A stretch of 64,000 bases of DNA from an uncultured Paracoccaceae bacterium (lineage in GTDB: Bacteria > Pseudomonadota > Alphaproteobacteria > Rhodobacterales > Rhodobacteraceae). Made by a program: the position numbers and the translations under genes. Every line of letters starts with the position of its first letter. Position 1 is the first letter of the stretch. Location: NCBI GenBank assembly GCA_934500835.1, contig CAKSTR010000011.1:94434-158433 (forward strand), written 5' to 3'. Below, one piece after another: positions 52,559-60,998 of this stretch. Below the pieces are notes generated by a model, which worked only from the letters and a program-made list of their open reading frames with translations, was not told where the DNA came from and did not search any database.

Positions 52559-52972
52559 CTAGCCCGGTTGCCGCCAGGGGGCCGAGACCATCCAATGCGT
52601 GCCGAACCGGTCCTTCAGCATCCCGAACCCGTCGGACCAGAACGTCGACTGGTAGTCCATCACCACCTCGCCGCCTTCGGAAAGCGCGGCGAAAAGCCGT
52701 TTGGCCTCGGCCACCGAGGCCGCGATATGGCTGATGGAGACGGCTTGCTGCGGATCGCCCTTGACTCCCGGCGGAAAGTCCGAGGCCAGAAGGATGCGGC
52801 CGTTCAGATGCAGGGTGGCATGCATCACAAGGTCTGATGCCTTCATCTCTTCCGGGGCGTCAGGCGCCTGGTCATAGGTCGCGATTTCAAGCCGGCCGCC
52901 GAAGATCGCCTCATAGGCCGTCATCGCCGCGCGGCAATTGCCTTGAATGTGGATATAGGGGTCGAAAGACAT
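52559..52972 (-). CDS. VOC family (PhnB-like) protein
   Basis: 137 residues. [28 protein letters not shown] and the C-terminal [13 protein letters not shown] segment are typical of PhnB-type vicinal-oxygen-chelate proteins with paired beta-alpha-beta-beta-beta units. Function of this subgroup is not established. Divergent from ychF. Confidence 0.8.
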   Translation of the reverse strand: MSFDPYIHIQGNCRAAMTAYEAIFGGRLEIATYDQAPDAPEEMKASDLVMHATLHLNGRILLASDFPPGVKGDPQQAVSISHIAASVAEAKRLFAALSEGGEVVMDYQSTFWSDGFGMLKDRFGTHWMVSAPWRQPG

Positions 52973-53083
52973 CGGCGTTCTCCTCTGCGGTCCGGCAGAA
53001 GGCTATGCCGGCTTGCCGAGTCGGGGAACTTGATCCTTCGCGCAGCCCCCCGTAGAAGCGGCCCGTCGCCAAAGGAGGGCATC

Positions 53084-54181
53084 ATGGGTTTCAAGATGGG
53101 CATCGTCGGGCTGCCGAATGTGGGCAAGTCCACCCTCTTCAACGCGCTGACCCGAACGGCGGCGGCGCAGGCGGCGAACTTCCCCTTCTGCACCATCGAG
53201 CCGAACGTGGGCGAGGTGGCCGTCCCCGATGCGCGGCTTGACGTGCTGGCCGGGATCGCCGGATCGAAGCAGATCATTCCCACGCGCATGACCTTCGTCG
53301 ACATTGCCGGCCTTGTGCGGGGCGCGTCCAAGGGCGAGGGCCTTGGCAACCAGTTCCTGGCAAATATCCGCGAATGCGACGCCATCGCCCATGTGCTGCG
53401 CTGTTTCGAGGACGGCGACATCACCCATGTCGAGGGGCGGATCGATCCCGTCGCCGATGCCGAGACCATCGAGACCGAGCTGATGCTGGCCGATCTTGAG
53501 TCCATCGAGCGCCGCCGCGCCAACCTTGCCCGCAAGATCAAGGGCGGCGACAAGGAAGCGGTCGAGCAGGACCGCCTGCTGACGCTGGCCGAAAAGGCGC
53601 TGGCCGAGGGCAAGCCCGCCCGCACGGTGAAAGTGGCCGAGGACGACCTGCGCAACTGGCGCCTTCTGCAGTTGCTGACCTCGAAGCCGGTGCTTTACGT
53701 CTGCAACGTCGAAGAAGCCTCGGCCGCCAATGGCAACAGCCAGTCGGCCCGCGTCGCCACCATGGCGGCCGCGCAGGGGGCGGGGTCCGTGGTGATCTCG
53801 GCCCGGATCGAAGAGGAACTTGCGCAGCTGCCGCCCGAGGATGCCACGGTGTTCCTTGAGGAAATGGGCCTGCATGAGGCGGGTCTGGACCGGCTGATCA
53901 AGGCCGGCTACGCCCTTCTGGGCCTGCAGACCTATTTCACCGTGGGACCGAAGGAGGCCCGCGCCTGGACCATCACCAAGGGCACCCTCGCGCCGCAGGC
54001 GGCGGGCGTGATCCATGGCGATTTCGAGAAGGGCTTCATCCGTGCCGAGACCGTGGCCTATGACGATTACGTCACCGGCAAGGGCGAGGCCGGGGCCAAG
54101 GAAGCCGGCAAGTTCCGTGTCGAGGGCAAGACCTATGAGGTGAAGGACGGCGACGTGCTGCATTTCCTCTTCAACGCCTGA
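53084..54181 (+). CDS. ychF: Redox-regulated ATPase/GTPase YchF
   Basis: 365 residues with AAAGGAGGG upstream. G1 loop GLPNVGKST (9-17), then [22 protein letters not shown]; the usual G4 NKxD is replaced by NVEE, which gives the YchF/Ola1 subgroup its preference for ATP. The C-terminal TGS-like domain contains GDVLHFLFN. It binds ribosomes and affects translation and stress responses. Housekeeping gene immediately left of the tRNA-linked island. Confidence 0.95.
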   Translation: MGFKMGIVGLPNVGKSTLFNALTRTAAAQAANFPFCTIEPNVGEVAVPDARLDVLAGIAGSKQIIPTRMTFVDIAGLVRGASKGEGLGNQFLANIRECDAIAHVLRCFEDGDITHVEGRIDPVADAETIETELMLADLESIERRRANLARKIKGGDKEAVEQDRLLTLAEKALAEGKPARTVKVAEDDLRNWRLLQLLTSKPVLYVCNVEEASAANGNSQSARVATMAAAQGAGSVVISARIEEELAQLPPEDATVFLEEMGLHEAGLDRLIKAGYALLGLQTYFTVGPKEARAWTITKGTLAPQAAGVIHGDFEKGFIRAETVAYDDYVTGKGEAGAKEAGKFRVEGKTYEVKDGDVLHFLFNA

Positions 54182-54909
54182 TCCCGCCGGTCTCAGCCGC
54201 CCAGCGTCCGGCTGCGCAGGAAAGCCCCCATCCGGGCGGCAAAGGTGCGCGCCCGGCAGGGCGGGCCTTGCCGACGCCGGACCTTGGGGCAGACGGGCGC
54301 GGTGTTCTTCCTGAGGGCCGGAAGCGGGCACCGCGCAAGGAGTGAGGCCGTCTTCAGATCGCCGGCGCGCCGCAACACCCATATGGCCGACCAGCCCTTC
54401 GGCCAGATCCCCGCCTTCAGGTGGTTGACCTGGTCCTGACCGAAAGCGGCGCGATCCTGCTGCATCTGGCGCAAAACCAGCCCGGCCTCCCTGGAGGCCT
54501 TGATCGTCCAGCGCCGCCGACGTGTCGGCGCCCCATTCCGGCTCGATCAGCGGACCGTAGGCGGGCAGGAGCCGACCTGCGGTGACAAGGCCGGCCGCTC
54601 GGGCATAGGTCTCTCCGGCGACGGTCGGGCGGGGGACGAGGTCGAAGGTCCGGGCGTCGGTTTCGGAGTGGCCGAGGGCACGCGCCAGCCGACCGGCATC
54701 CGCACCCTCGCGCCTGTGGTCAGGAGAGGCGTGCACTGCGGGGTGGTCAGCGGAGGCACTTCCGTGTCCCGACTGTCGCCCGCCTGAAGCCAAGCCTGCC
54801 ACGCGTTTTCTCCCCGCGCAGACGCGCCGCACCTGGCCCCCGCACAACACGATCGGCAACCCGACCTTTCCGCTTGCCCCCGCCCGTGCACCCCGATAAA
54901 CGGGCAGGC
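54182..54909. other. Gene-poor stretch with a possible broken minus-strand gene
   Basis: 728 bases between ychF and tRNA-Ser with no intact recognised gene. On the minus strand, one frame (54193-54500) and another (about 54500-54700) each read as plausible protein and meet near 54500, as expected for a single frameshifted gene; I do not recognise the family. The plus-strand frames are not convincing. Confidence 0.4.
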
Positions 54910-54999
54910 GGAGTGGTGGCCGAGTGGTCGAAGGCACACCCCTGCTAAGGGTGCAGGCCCGGAAGGGTCTCGAGGGTTCGAATCCCTTCCACTCCGCCA
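54910..54999 (+). tRNA. tRNA-Ser (anticodon GCU)
   Basis: 90 bases. The acceptor GGAGTGG (54910-54916) pairs with CCACTCC (54989-54995), followed by discriminator G and an encoded CCA. The anticodon stem-loop CCC-CTGCTAA-GGG presents GCT, reading AGC/AGU serine codons; the long variable arm expected of serine tRNAs is present, and GGTTCGAATCC is the T loop. It marks the left edge of the accessory island. Confidence 0.95.
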
Positions 55000-55285
55000 C
55001 TTAACCTGTTGGAATTGTTCTTAAAATACGAATCTTGTCGGATTTTTCCGTTGTTTTCGGGGGTTATGCGGGTGAGGCTCTGAACCGACCCCGGCACGGA
55101 ATGGCTCGGAAGCGGTCTCTCGAGGCTGTTATTCTCCGGACCTGTTGACTGCCCCAATTCGGTAAAGTTCTGTAAAGCGTTGCGATGAAACACTAATTTT
55201 CAAGAAAGGCCGAGCACTTCGACGACGGGGACCTTCGCAGGGATGGCACCGGAATCGAACGAAAGCTGTGCTGTTGCCGCCCGGA

Positions 55286-55873
55286 TCAGCCTGCCTCGCC
55301 AAGGCGGAAAGCGGGTTTCGCAAGCATCCTGACGGCAAGGCCGATGGCGAAGACGGCCTCGTGCTGGATCAGAACGGCGCCGTGCTGGCGGGCGTCGAGC
55401 GAGCTGCGGTCGAGGTTGCCGGGATCGTCGACATGCCGGAAATGGGACAGCGGGTTGCGCAAGGCCATCAGCTTTTGCAGATCGGTCACGTCCCGGTCGT
55501 CGATCACATCGCGTTCCCGACAGCGGCGCAGGGTCTCGCGGAACGCGATGCGGTTCGGGATGTCGTCGATCAACAGGCCGGCGTGCAGATAGGCGGCCAG
55601 CAGATGCTCGACCAGCCCCTGACACAGCAGAACCGTGGCGACGAAGTTGCCGTGCACGAAGGATGACCTGGCCTCGACCCAGGCTTGGTGGGCGGCCTGT
55701 CCGCCGAAGATCATCGTCCCCTTCGGCCCGATCTCGCGACTGAAATCGGTCAGCATGCGAAAGCGCGAGACCTGGCCGTACAGGTCGTCGTGCATCTCGG
55801 CCAGCAACAGGCGGGCGAAGTCCAGGTCGGCCAGGTCCGAGAGCAGGTCGGGCTGATCGCTGCCGCTGGTCAT
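55286..55873 (-). CDS. HEPN-motif protein at the end of the restriction operon
   Basis: 195 residues, all helical. The segment LMALRNPLSHFRH contains Arg-Asn-Pro-Leu-Ser-His, an Rx4H motif with a polar residue after Arg as in HEPN ribonucleases. The N-terminus is acidic. The ATG overlaps the hsdS stop (ATGA), so it is part of the hsd operon. HEPN proteins act as RNases in many toxin and defence systems; an RNase role here is inferred from the motif. Confidence 0.6.
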   Translation of the reverse strand: MTSGSDQPDLLSDLADLDFARLLLAEMHDDLYGQVSRFRMLTDFSREIGPKGTMIFGGQAAHQAWVEARSSFVHGNFVATVLLCQGLVEHLLAAYLHAGLLIDDIPNRIAFRETLRRCRERDVIDDRDVTDLQKLMALRNPLSHFRHVDDPGNLDRSSLDARQHGAVLIQHEAVFAIGLAVRMLAKPAFRLGEAG

Positions 55874-57030
55874 GCGGCGCTGGCCTTGTCCCCGAAGACT
55901 TCGTGCAGGAGCGCGGGGATCAGGGCGTCGGCGTCGCGAGCCGAGGCGGCGCGGATGGACCGGATGCGGCGGGCTTTGGCCTGGAGGCGATCAAACCAGT
56001 GCTGGGCTTCGAGGGGCGGCACGGGGACTTCGATGGCTTCCAGTCTTTTCACTGCCAGCGTTCGGTTACGATCCGCACTGCCGGGGGACGCCGACTGAAC
56101 GGCGCTCAATCCCTCGGGCGACTGAAGATAGAACCACAGAAAGTCTGCGGTGGCCGCATCCGGGTTTGGAACGCAGGTCAGATAGCGATGTGAGCCGACA
56201 CGGCCATGATCGGCGTCACCGGCCACCGCGAAGGCACCTTCCCATGCCTTGATGTTGCTGAAAACAAGATCGCCCTTTTCGATGCCGAACAGCTTTTGCC
56301 AACTCAGATCGCCACTGCGCAGCACCGGCTTGTGGAAGGTGCCGCGGCCGAAGGAGCGGACGCCGAGTTCGGGGTATTCACCGTCGGGTTCGATCTCGAC
56401 CGGGCGGCGGATCAGGGGGGCGACCTCGGCCATGGGGCGGCGGGGGGCGGCTTTGACGCAGTGAGCGAAGGCCCTGGCCAGCATCGCCTGCAGATCGGCC
56501 TCCATCGCGGCCGTGGCGTGCGCCCGCGCCTCGATCAGCCCCGCCACCCGATCCAGCCGCGCCACGATGCGCTGCTGTTCGGCGAGGGGTGGGAGGGGTG
56601 CAAGGTAGCTTAAAATCTGCGCCGGATGGACGCGCTGGCGGCGAAGACCAAGCCCCTTGCTGCCAAAGGCAATCGCGCGCCAAACTGCTGGCTCGGTCAG
56701 GAGCCATTTGAGATAACCCACCGAAACGCGATCAACATCATGTTCAAAGACGGGATATTCGTTTGAGACGAAGAAGCCGTCCATCGCATCGGGAACAACG
56801 GCGTAGGCACCCTCAAATGCAAAGAGTCGGCTGTAGATCAGGCGCCCGGCCTGAACGCGATACAGGGTCTTGGCGCTGGTTTGCGCCCCGTCAATGGGTG
56901 GTTTGGAGAACGCGCCCCGCGCGTAGCTGTATAGCCCTAGGTTGCTGTATTTGGCTGCGGGGTCGACTGCGACGGGATCGGAGACCTCCTGAATCACCTC
57001 CCCCAGCGGTACCAGAGGCCAGCCCATCAC
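55870..57030 (-). CDS. hsdS: Type I restriction system specificity subunit HsdS
   Basis: 386 residues with two target-recognition halves, each ending in a helical spacer: PLAPLPPLAEQQRIVARLDRVAGLIEARA (split near residue 150-175) and PVPPLEAQHWFDRLQAKARRI near 340-360. It chooses the bipartite DNA site methylated and restricted by HsdM and HsdR. The start overlaps the hsdM stop (ATGA). Both recognition domains look complete; the recognised sequence cannot be predicted. Confidence 0.85.
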   Translation of the reverse strand: MMGWPLVPLGEVIQEVSDPVAVDPAAKYSNLGLYSYARGAFSKPPIDGAQTSAKTLYRVQAGRLIYSRLFAFEGAYAVVPDAMDGFFVSNEYPVFEHDVDRVSVGYLKWLLTEPAVWRAIAFGSKGLGLRRQRVHPAQILSYLAPLPPLAEQQRIVARLDRVAGLIEARAHATAAMEADLQAMLARAFAHCVKAAPRRPMAEVAPLIRRPVEIEPDGEYPELGVRSFGRGTFHKPVLRSGDLSWQKLFGIEKGDLVFSNIKAWEGAFAVAGDADHGRVGSHRYLTCVPNPDAATADFLWFYLQSPEGLSAVQSASPGSADRNRTLAVKRLEAIEVPVPPLEAQHWFDRLQAKARRIRSIRAASARDADALIPALLHEVFGDKASAA

Positions 57031-58592
57031 GCGCCCCCTGCAAGTTCGGCACGGATTTCGTCCATGATCGCCATGATTTCGCGCTCGCGGACGATGATGG
57101 CGTCCACGATCTCGTCGGGCAGACGGTGATCCTCGGCCTCGGCCGCGTGGGGGTTCTTGAGGTCGAGGTTGCAGGCGATGACGCGGCCGTCGGCATCGCG
57201 CTGGATCAGCGAGGGGCCATCCACCTTCCAGGCGCGCTCACCCTCTTGCCGGTCCTGCCACCAGTCAAGGCAGGGCGCGAATTCCTCATAGGCCATGGGC
57301 GCGGTCTTGGAGTATTTCTTGCGGCCCTCGGGGCGCGGCATCTCGTAATACCAGATGTCGCGGGTGGGGCCGGTGGTATCGAAAAAGATCAGGTTGGCGG
57401 GGATGTCGGTATAGGGGGCAAAGACGCCCTCGCGCAGCCGCACGACGGTGTGCAGGTTGAATTGTTGCAGCAGGTCGGCCTTGATGCGCGCACCGATGCC
57501 GTCACCGAACAGCGTGCCGTGCGGAACGACGACCGCCGCCCGCCCGCGCCCGGCGCGTTTCAAGCGCCGCATGATCAGTTGCAGGAACAGCAGTGCGGTT
57601 TCGGCGGTCCGCCGGTCCTCGGGGAAGTTGTTGAGGATCCCGGCCTCTTCCTCGCCGCCGAAGGGCGGGTTGGTGAGGATGATGTTTACCCGCTCGGCCT
57701 CGCCGATCTCATTGAGGCGAAAGCGCAGCGCGTTGCCGGAGTCGATCTTCGGGGCGTGGAGTCCGTGCAGCAGCAGGTTCAACTGCGCCAGCAGGTAGGG
57801 CAGCGATTTGGCCTCGCCGCCCATGATGCTGTGGTCCTGCAGGATGCGGCGCTTTTCGACCGTGTCGGCCTGGCGTTCCAGATGCAGGAAGGATTCTGTC
57901 AGGAAGCCGGCGGTGCCGCAGGCTGGATCGAGGATGGTTTCGCCAATCCGGGGATCGGTGACCTCGACCATGAAACGCACGACGGGTCGCGGGGTATAGA
58001 ACTCGCCCGAGTCGCCGGCCGCGTCGCGCATCTCGCGCAGCAGGGTTTCGTAGAGACGGCCGAGGGTGTGGACCTCCTCGGACGAGTCGAAATGGATGCC
58101 GTCGATCAGGTTCACCACGTCGCGCAGCAGATAGCCGCTTTCCATGCGGTTGGCGAAGCCCTGAAAGACGGTGGCGATCACGTCGCGCCGCTCGCGCCGG
58201 CCATTGTCGCCGCGCAGGGCGCGCAGATAGGCGAAAAGGCCCGCGCCCCTGCTGCCATCGGGGCGTTCGGCCATTTCCGCGGTCAGAAAGGTCAAAAGGT
58301 CGGGGCCGGTGATGCCGTCCGCCTCGGCTGCCCAGTCGCGCCAGCGATAGGGCGGCTCGATGATCGGGCGGTAGTCCTTGCCCGCCAGTTCGGCACGCTC
58401 TTCCTCGATCCGCTCCATGTCGTCGAGGAATTTGAGGAACATGATCCAGGTCAGCATCGGCAGACGGTCAAGATCGCCGTTCAAACCCTTGTCCTTGCGC
58501 ATGATCTTGCGGGCGGACTTGATGATGCTGTCGAGACGCTGGGCGGTCGTCAGTTGCTTGGGCGCAGCCTTCTTGCGGGCGGGTTCGGCCAT
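57027..58592 (-). CDS. hsdM: Type I restriction system methyltransferase HsdM
   Basis: 521 residues. N-terminal helical domain (LDSIIKSARKIMRKDKGLNGDLDRL), then the AdoMet motif DPACGTAGF (222-230) and the catalytic NPPF (308-311) of an N6-adenine methyltransferase. Both motifs are intact. It lies 17 bases after hsdR and overlaps hsdS. Confidence 0.9.
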   Translation of the reverse strand: MAEPARKKAAPKQLTTAQRLDSIIKSARKIMRKDKGLNGDLDRLPMLTWIMFLKFLDDMERIEEERAELAGKDYRPIIEPPYRWRDWAAEADGITGPDLLTFLTAEMAERPDGSRGAGLFAYLRALRGDNGRRERRDVIATVFQGFANRMESGYLLRDVVNLIDGIHFDSSEEVHTLGRLYETLLREMRDAAGDSGEFYTPRPVVRFMVEVTDPRIGETILDPACGTAGFLTESFLHLERQADTVEKRRILQDHSIMGGEAKSLPYLLAQLNLLLHGLHAPKIDSGNALRFRLNEIGEAERVNIILTNPPFGGEEEAGILNNFPEDRRTAETALLFLQLIMRRLKRAGRGRAAVVVPHGTLFGDGIGARIKADLLQQFNLHTVVRLREGVFAPYTDIPANLIFFDTTGPTRDIWYYEMPRPEGRKKYSKTAPMAYEEFAPCLDWWQDRQEGERAWKVDGPSLIQRDADGRVIACNLDLKNPHAAEAEDHRLPDEIVDAIIVREREIMAIMDEIRAELAGGA

Positions 58593-58609
58593 TGGGGCGT
58601 TCCTTCAGA

Positions 58610-60988
58610 TCAGGCGATATAGAGCAGTCGCTGCAGCTCGGTCACGGCGCTGCGAAGCTCCCTTCCCCCGCCGAAGCGTCGGGCGATCTCTATGACGTTG
58701 CCCCATTCACTGAAAGGCGGCACTTCGAGAATATCGGGCAGCTTGAACTGGGCGCTGCCGTGTTCGGCGTATTTTTCCAGCACCGCGTCGAGGATTTCAC
58801 GCGCCTCGGGGCTGAAACGGGCGAGGAAGGTGTCCTGCTCGCGCAACAGGTGGTCGGCGCGTTCGCGGCGGGTCCGCAGGGGCGTGTTATAGGCAAGATG
58901 GCACAGAAGGTCGAAAGGGTCGGCCTCGGGCTTGCTCACGGCCTCGGCCAGGGTGTCGAGGTCGATCCCCTTTTCCTCGAGCCGCTCGATGATTTCGGAG
59001 CGGCGCTCGGGGTCGAGCCAGTCGGAGCGCAGTTGCGAGGCATTGGGATAGAGGGTGCGAACCTTGTCGCCGGTGTAATCGGTCAATTGCCGGCAGGCGA
59101 GCTTTCTGCCTTCGGCATCAAGCTCATAGACCAGGTGCCGGACAACCGACACTTCGCCGCCATCGACATAGAACTTGCGCGGACCCTGCTCGGGATCGGG
59201 ATCGGGATCGGGATCGCCCAAGGGAGGCACCGGCCCCTCGGGGAGGTCGCCGGGTTCGGGCGCCACGTCCTCGGCCTCGCGCTCCTCGATGGTCTCGCCG
59301 TCTTCATTGATGACGGATTCCGCCTCGCGAACCGGATCGCCGTCGAAGGCAGGGTCAGCGAACATGCGCGTCGCGGTGCCGGTATAGTCGATGATGTTGA
59401 AGGCAAGCTTGCCGTAGTCGGGGCGAAGGCGGGTGCCGCGACCGATGATCTGCTTGAACTCCGGCATCGAGCCGACGGTGCGGGCCAGCACCACATTCTT
59501 GCAGGTCGGCGCATCGACGCCGGTGGTCAGAAGCTGCGAGGTGGTCAGGATTACGGGGGTGCTTGTCTCGACATCCTGGAACTTGGACAGGTGGCCACGG
59601 CCGATGTCGCCTTCGTCGGCGGTGACGCGGCAGACGTAGTCCGGGTTGTCGCGCACCAGATCGGCATTCAGTTCCGCCAGCGCCTGCCGCATTTCGAGCG
59701 CGTGTTCCTGATCCACGCAGAACACGATGGTCTTGGCCATACGGTCGGTTTCGGCCATGAAGCCGGCAAGGTGGCGGGCAATAGCGCGGGTCCGGGCACG
59801 CAGGGCGACAACGCGTTCAAAGTCGCGGGTCTGGTATTCGTTGTCGGGGATTTCTCGTCCGTATCGGTCCAGCTCCCCCCGGCTCGGCCTCCAGCCCGCC
59901 GCGTCATAGTCGGTGATTACCCGGTGCACGCGATAGGGCGCGAGGAAGCCGTCCGCAATTCCCTGCGCCAGACTGTATTCGTAGAGGGGATCGCCGAAAT
60001 AGGTGTAGGTATCGACGTTCTCCTCGCGCCGGGGTGTCGCTGTCATGCCGATCTGGGTCGCCGGCTCGAACCATTCGAGGATTTCGCGCCAGTTGCTGTC
60101 GTCGCGCGCACTGCCCCGATGGCATTCGTCCACGATGATCAGATCGAAGAAATCACGGGGATACTCCCGGTAAAGCCCGGGCCGGTTCTCGTCTCGAGCA
60201 ATCGACTGGTAGATCGCGAAATACATGTCGCGGCTCTTCACCGCGATGCCACCGGCGATCTTGTGGCGCGCATCCCCGAACGGGCTGAAGTCCTTGGCCA
60301 TCGGATCCTCAACCAGAACATTGCGATCGGCGAGAAACAGGATCTTCGGCGTGCGGTTCACCCCCTTGCCGTTCCAGCGCGCCGACCACAGTTTCCAGCT
60401 GATCTGGAAGGCGACGGCGGTCTTGCCCGCCCCGGTGCAAAGCGTCAGCAGGATTCGCTTGCGCCCCTGAAGCACCGCTTGGACGGCACGATTGACGGCA
60501 ATCTCCTGATAATATCGGAGCGGCTTGGCGCGATCCGGAAAATTCGGGGTCAGCAATCGTTCGGCGGCAACCGGGTCATCCAGCCCTTCCGCCGCCCGCT
60601 GGCGCGTCCACAGGTCATCCGGGGCCGGGAACGCGTCCAGCATACGCTCGATCCCGGTCGTGTAATCAAACTCGACGATCTCGGCGCCATTGGTGGCATA
60701 GGCAAACTTGAGGCCCAGAACTTCGGCATAATCCTTGGCCTGCTGCAGACCATCTGCTGCATGGCGATACCGGGCCTTGGCCTCCACCACCGCAATCGGA
60801 AAATCGGGGCTGTAGCGCAGAACATAGTCCGCGCGCTTTTGCTTGCCCCTGCGCGCCCGGCCGCCGACGAAGACGATCCGGCCATCCGTGAACGTCCGCT
60901 GCTCGTTGATCGCATGCGGCCGGTCGTCCCAGCCCGCCGCCTGCAACTTGGGCACCACAAGTTTCCGGCAGGTATCGGCCTCGTTCAT
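58610..60988 (-). CDS. hsdR: Type I restriction system endonuclease/translocase HsdR
   Basis: 792 residues from ATG 60988 (MNEADTCRKL). PD-(D/E)xK nuclease at the N-terminus (Asp54, Glu69-x-Lys71 in VVEAKA), Walker A TGAGKT (185-190), DECH box (287-290), and the helicase motif GRGTRLRPDYGK further on. A DPDPDPDP linker near residue 580 comes from a GATCCC-type hexamer repeat. It translocates DNA and cuts at a distance from the unmethylated site. The start is ten bases after the DUF262 gene stop. Confidence 0.9.
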   Translation of the reverse strand: MNEADTCRKLVVPKLQAAGWDDRPHAINEQRTFTDGRIVFVGGRARRGKQKRADYVLRYSPDFPIAVVEAKARYRHAADGLQQAKDYAEVLGLKFAYATNGAEIVEFDYTTGIERMLDAFPAPDDLWTRQRAAEGLDDPVAAERLLTPNFPDRAKPLRYYQEIAVNRAVQAVLQGRKRILLTLCTGAGKTAVAFQISWKLWSARWNGKGVNRTPKILFLADRNVLVEDPMAKDFSPFGDARHKIAGGIAVKSRDMYFAIYQSIARDENRPGLYREYPRDFFDLIIVDECHRGSARDDSNWREILEWFEPATQIGMTATPRREENVDTYTYFGDPLYEYSLAQGIADGFLAPYRVHRVITDYDAAGWRPSRGELDRYGREIPDNEYQTRDFERVVALRARTRAIARHLAGFMAETDRMAKTIVFCVDQEHALEMRQALAELNADLVRDNPDYVCRVTADEGDIGRGHLSKFQDVETSTPVILTTSQLLTTGVDAPTCKNVVLARTVGSMPEFKQIIGRGTRLRPDYGKLAFNIIDYTGTATRMFADPAFDGDPVREAESVINEDGETIEEREAEDVAPEPGDLPEGPVPPLGDPDPDPDPEQGPRKFYVDGGEVSVVRHLVYELDAEGRKLACRQLTDYTGDKVRTLYPNASQLRSDWLDPERRSEIIERLEEKGIDLDTLAEAVSKPEADPFDLLCHLAYNTPLRTRRERADHLLREQDTFLARFSPEAREILDAVLEKYAEHGSAQFKLPDILEVPPFSEWGNVIEIARRFGGGRELRSAVTELQRLLYIA
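59191..59214 (-). repeat. Hexanucleotide repeat in hsdR
   Basis: Four tandem copies of CGGGAT on the plus strand (59191-59214), coding for the acidic Asp-Pro linker in HsdR. Unit size is a multiple of three, so copy changes alter linker length but keep the frame. Confidence 0.85.
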
Positions 60989-60998
60989 AGGCTCATAT

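Noticed and set aside
53003..55000. 665-codon minus-strand frame through ychF
   Set aside because: Mostly a shadow of ychF; only the part beyond 54182 is considered, as a possible broken gene.
59191..59214. Phase-variation switch of hsdR
   Set aside because: The unit is six bases, so copy changes cannot shift the frame.
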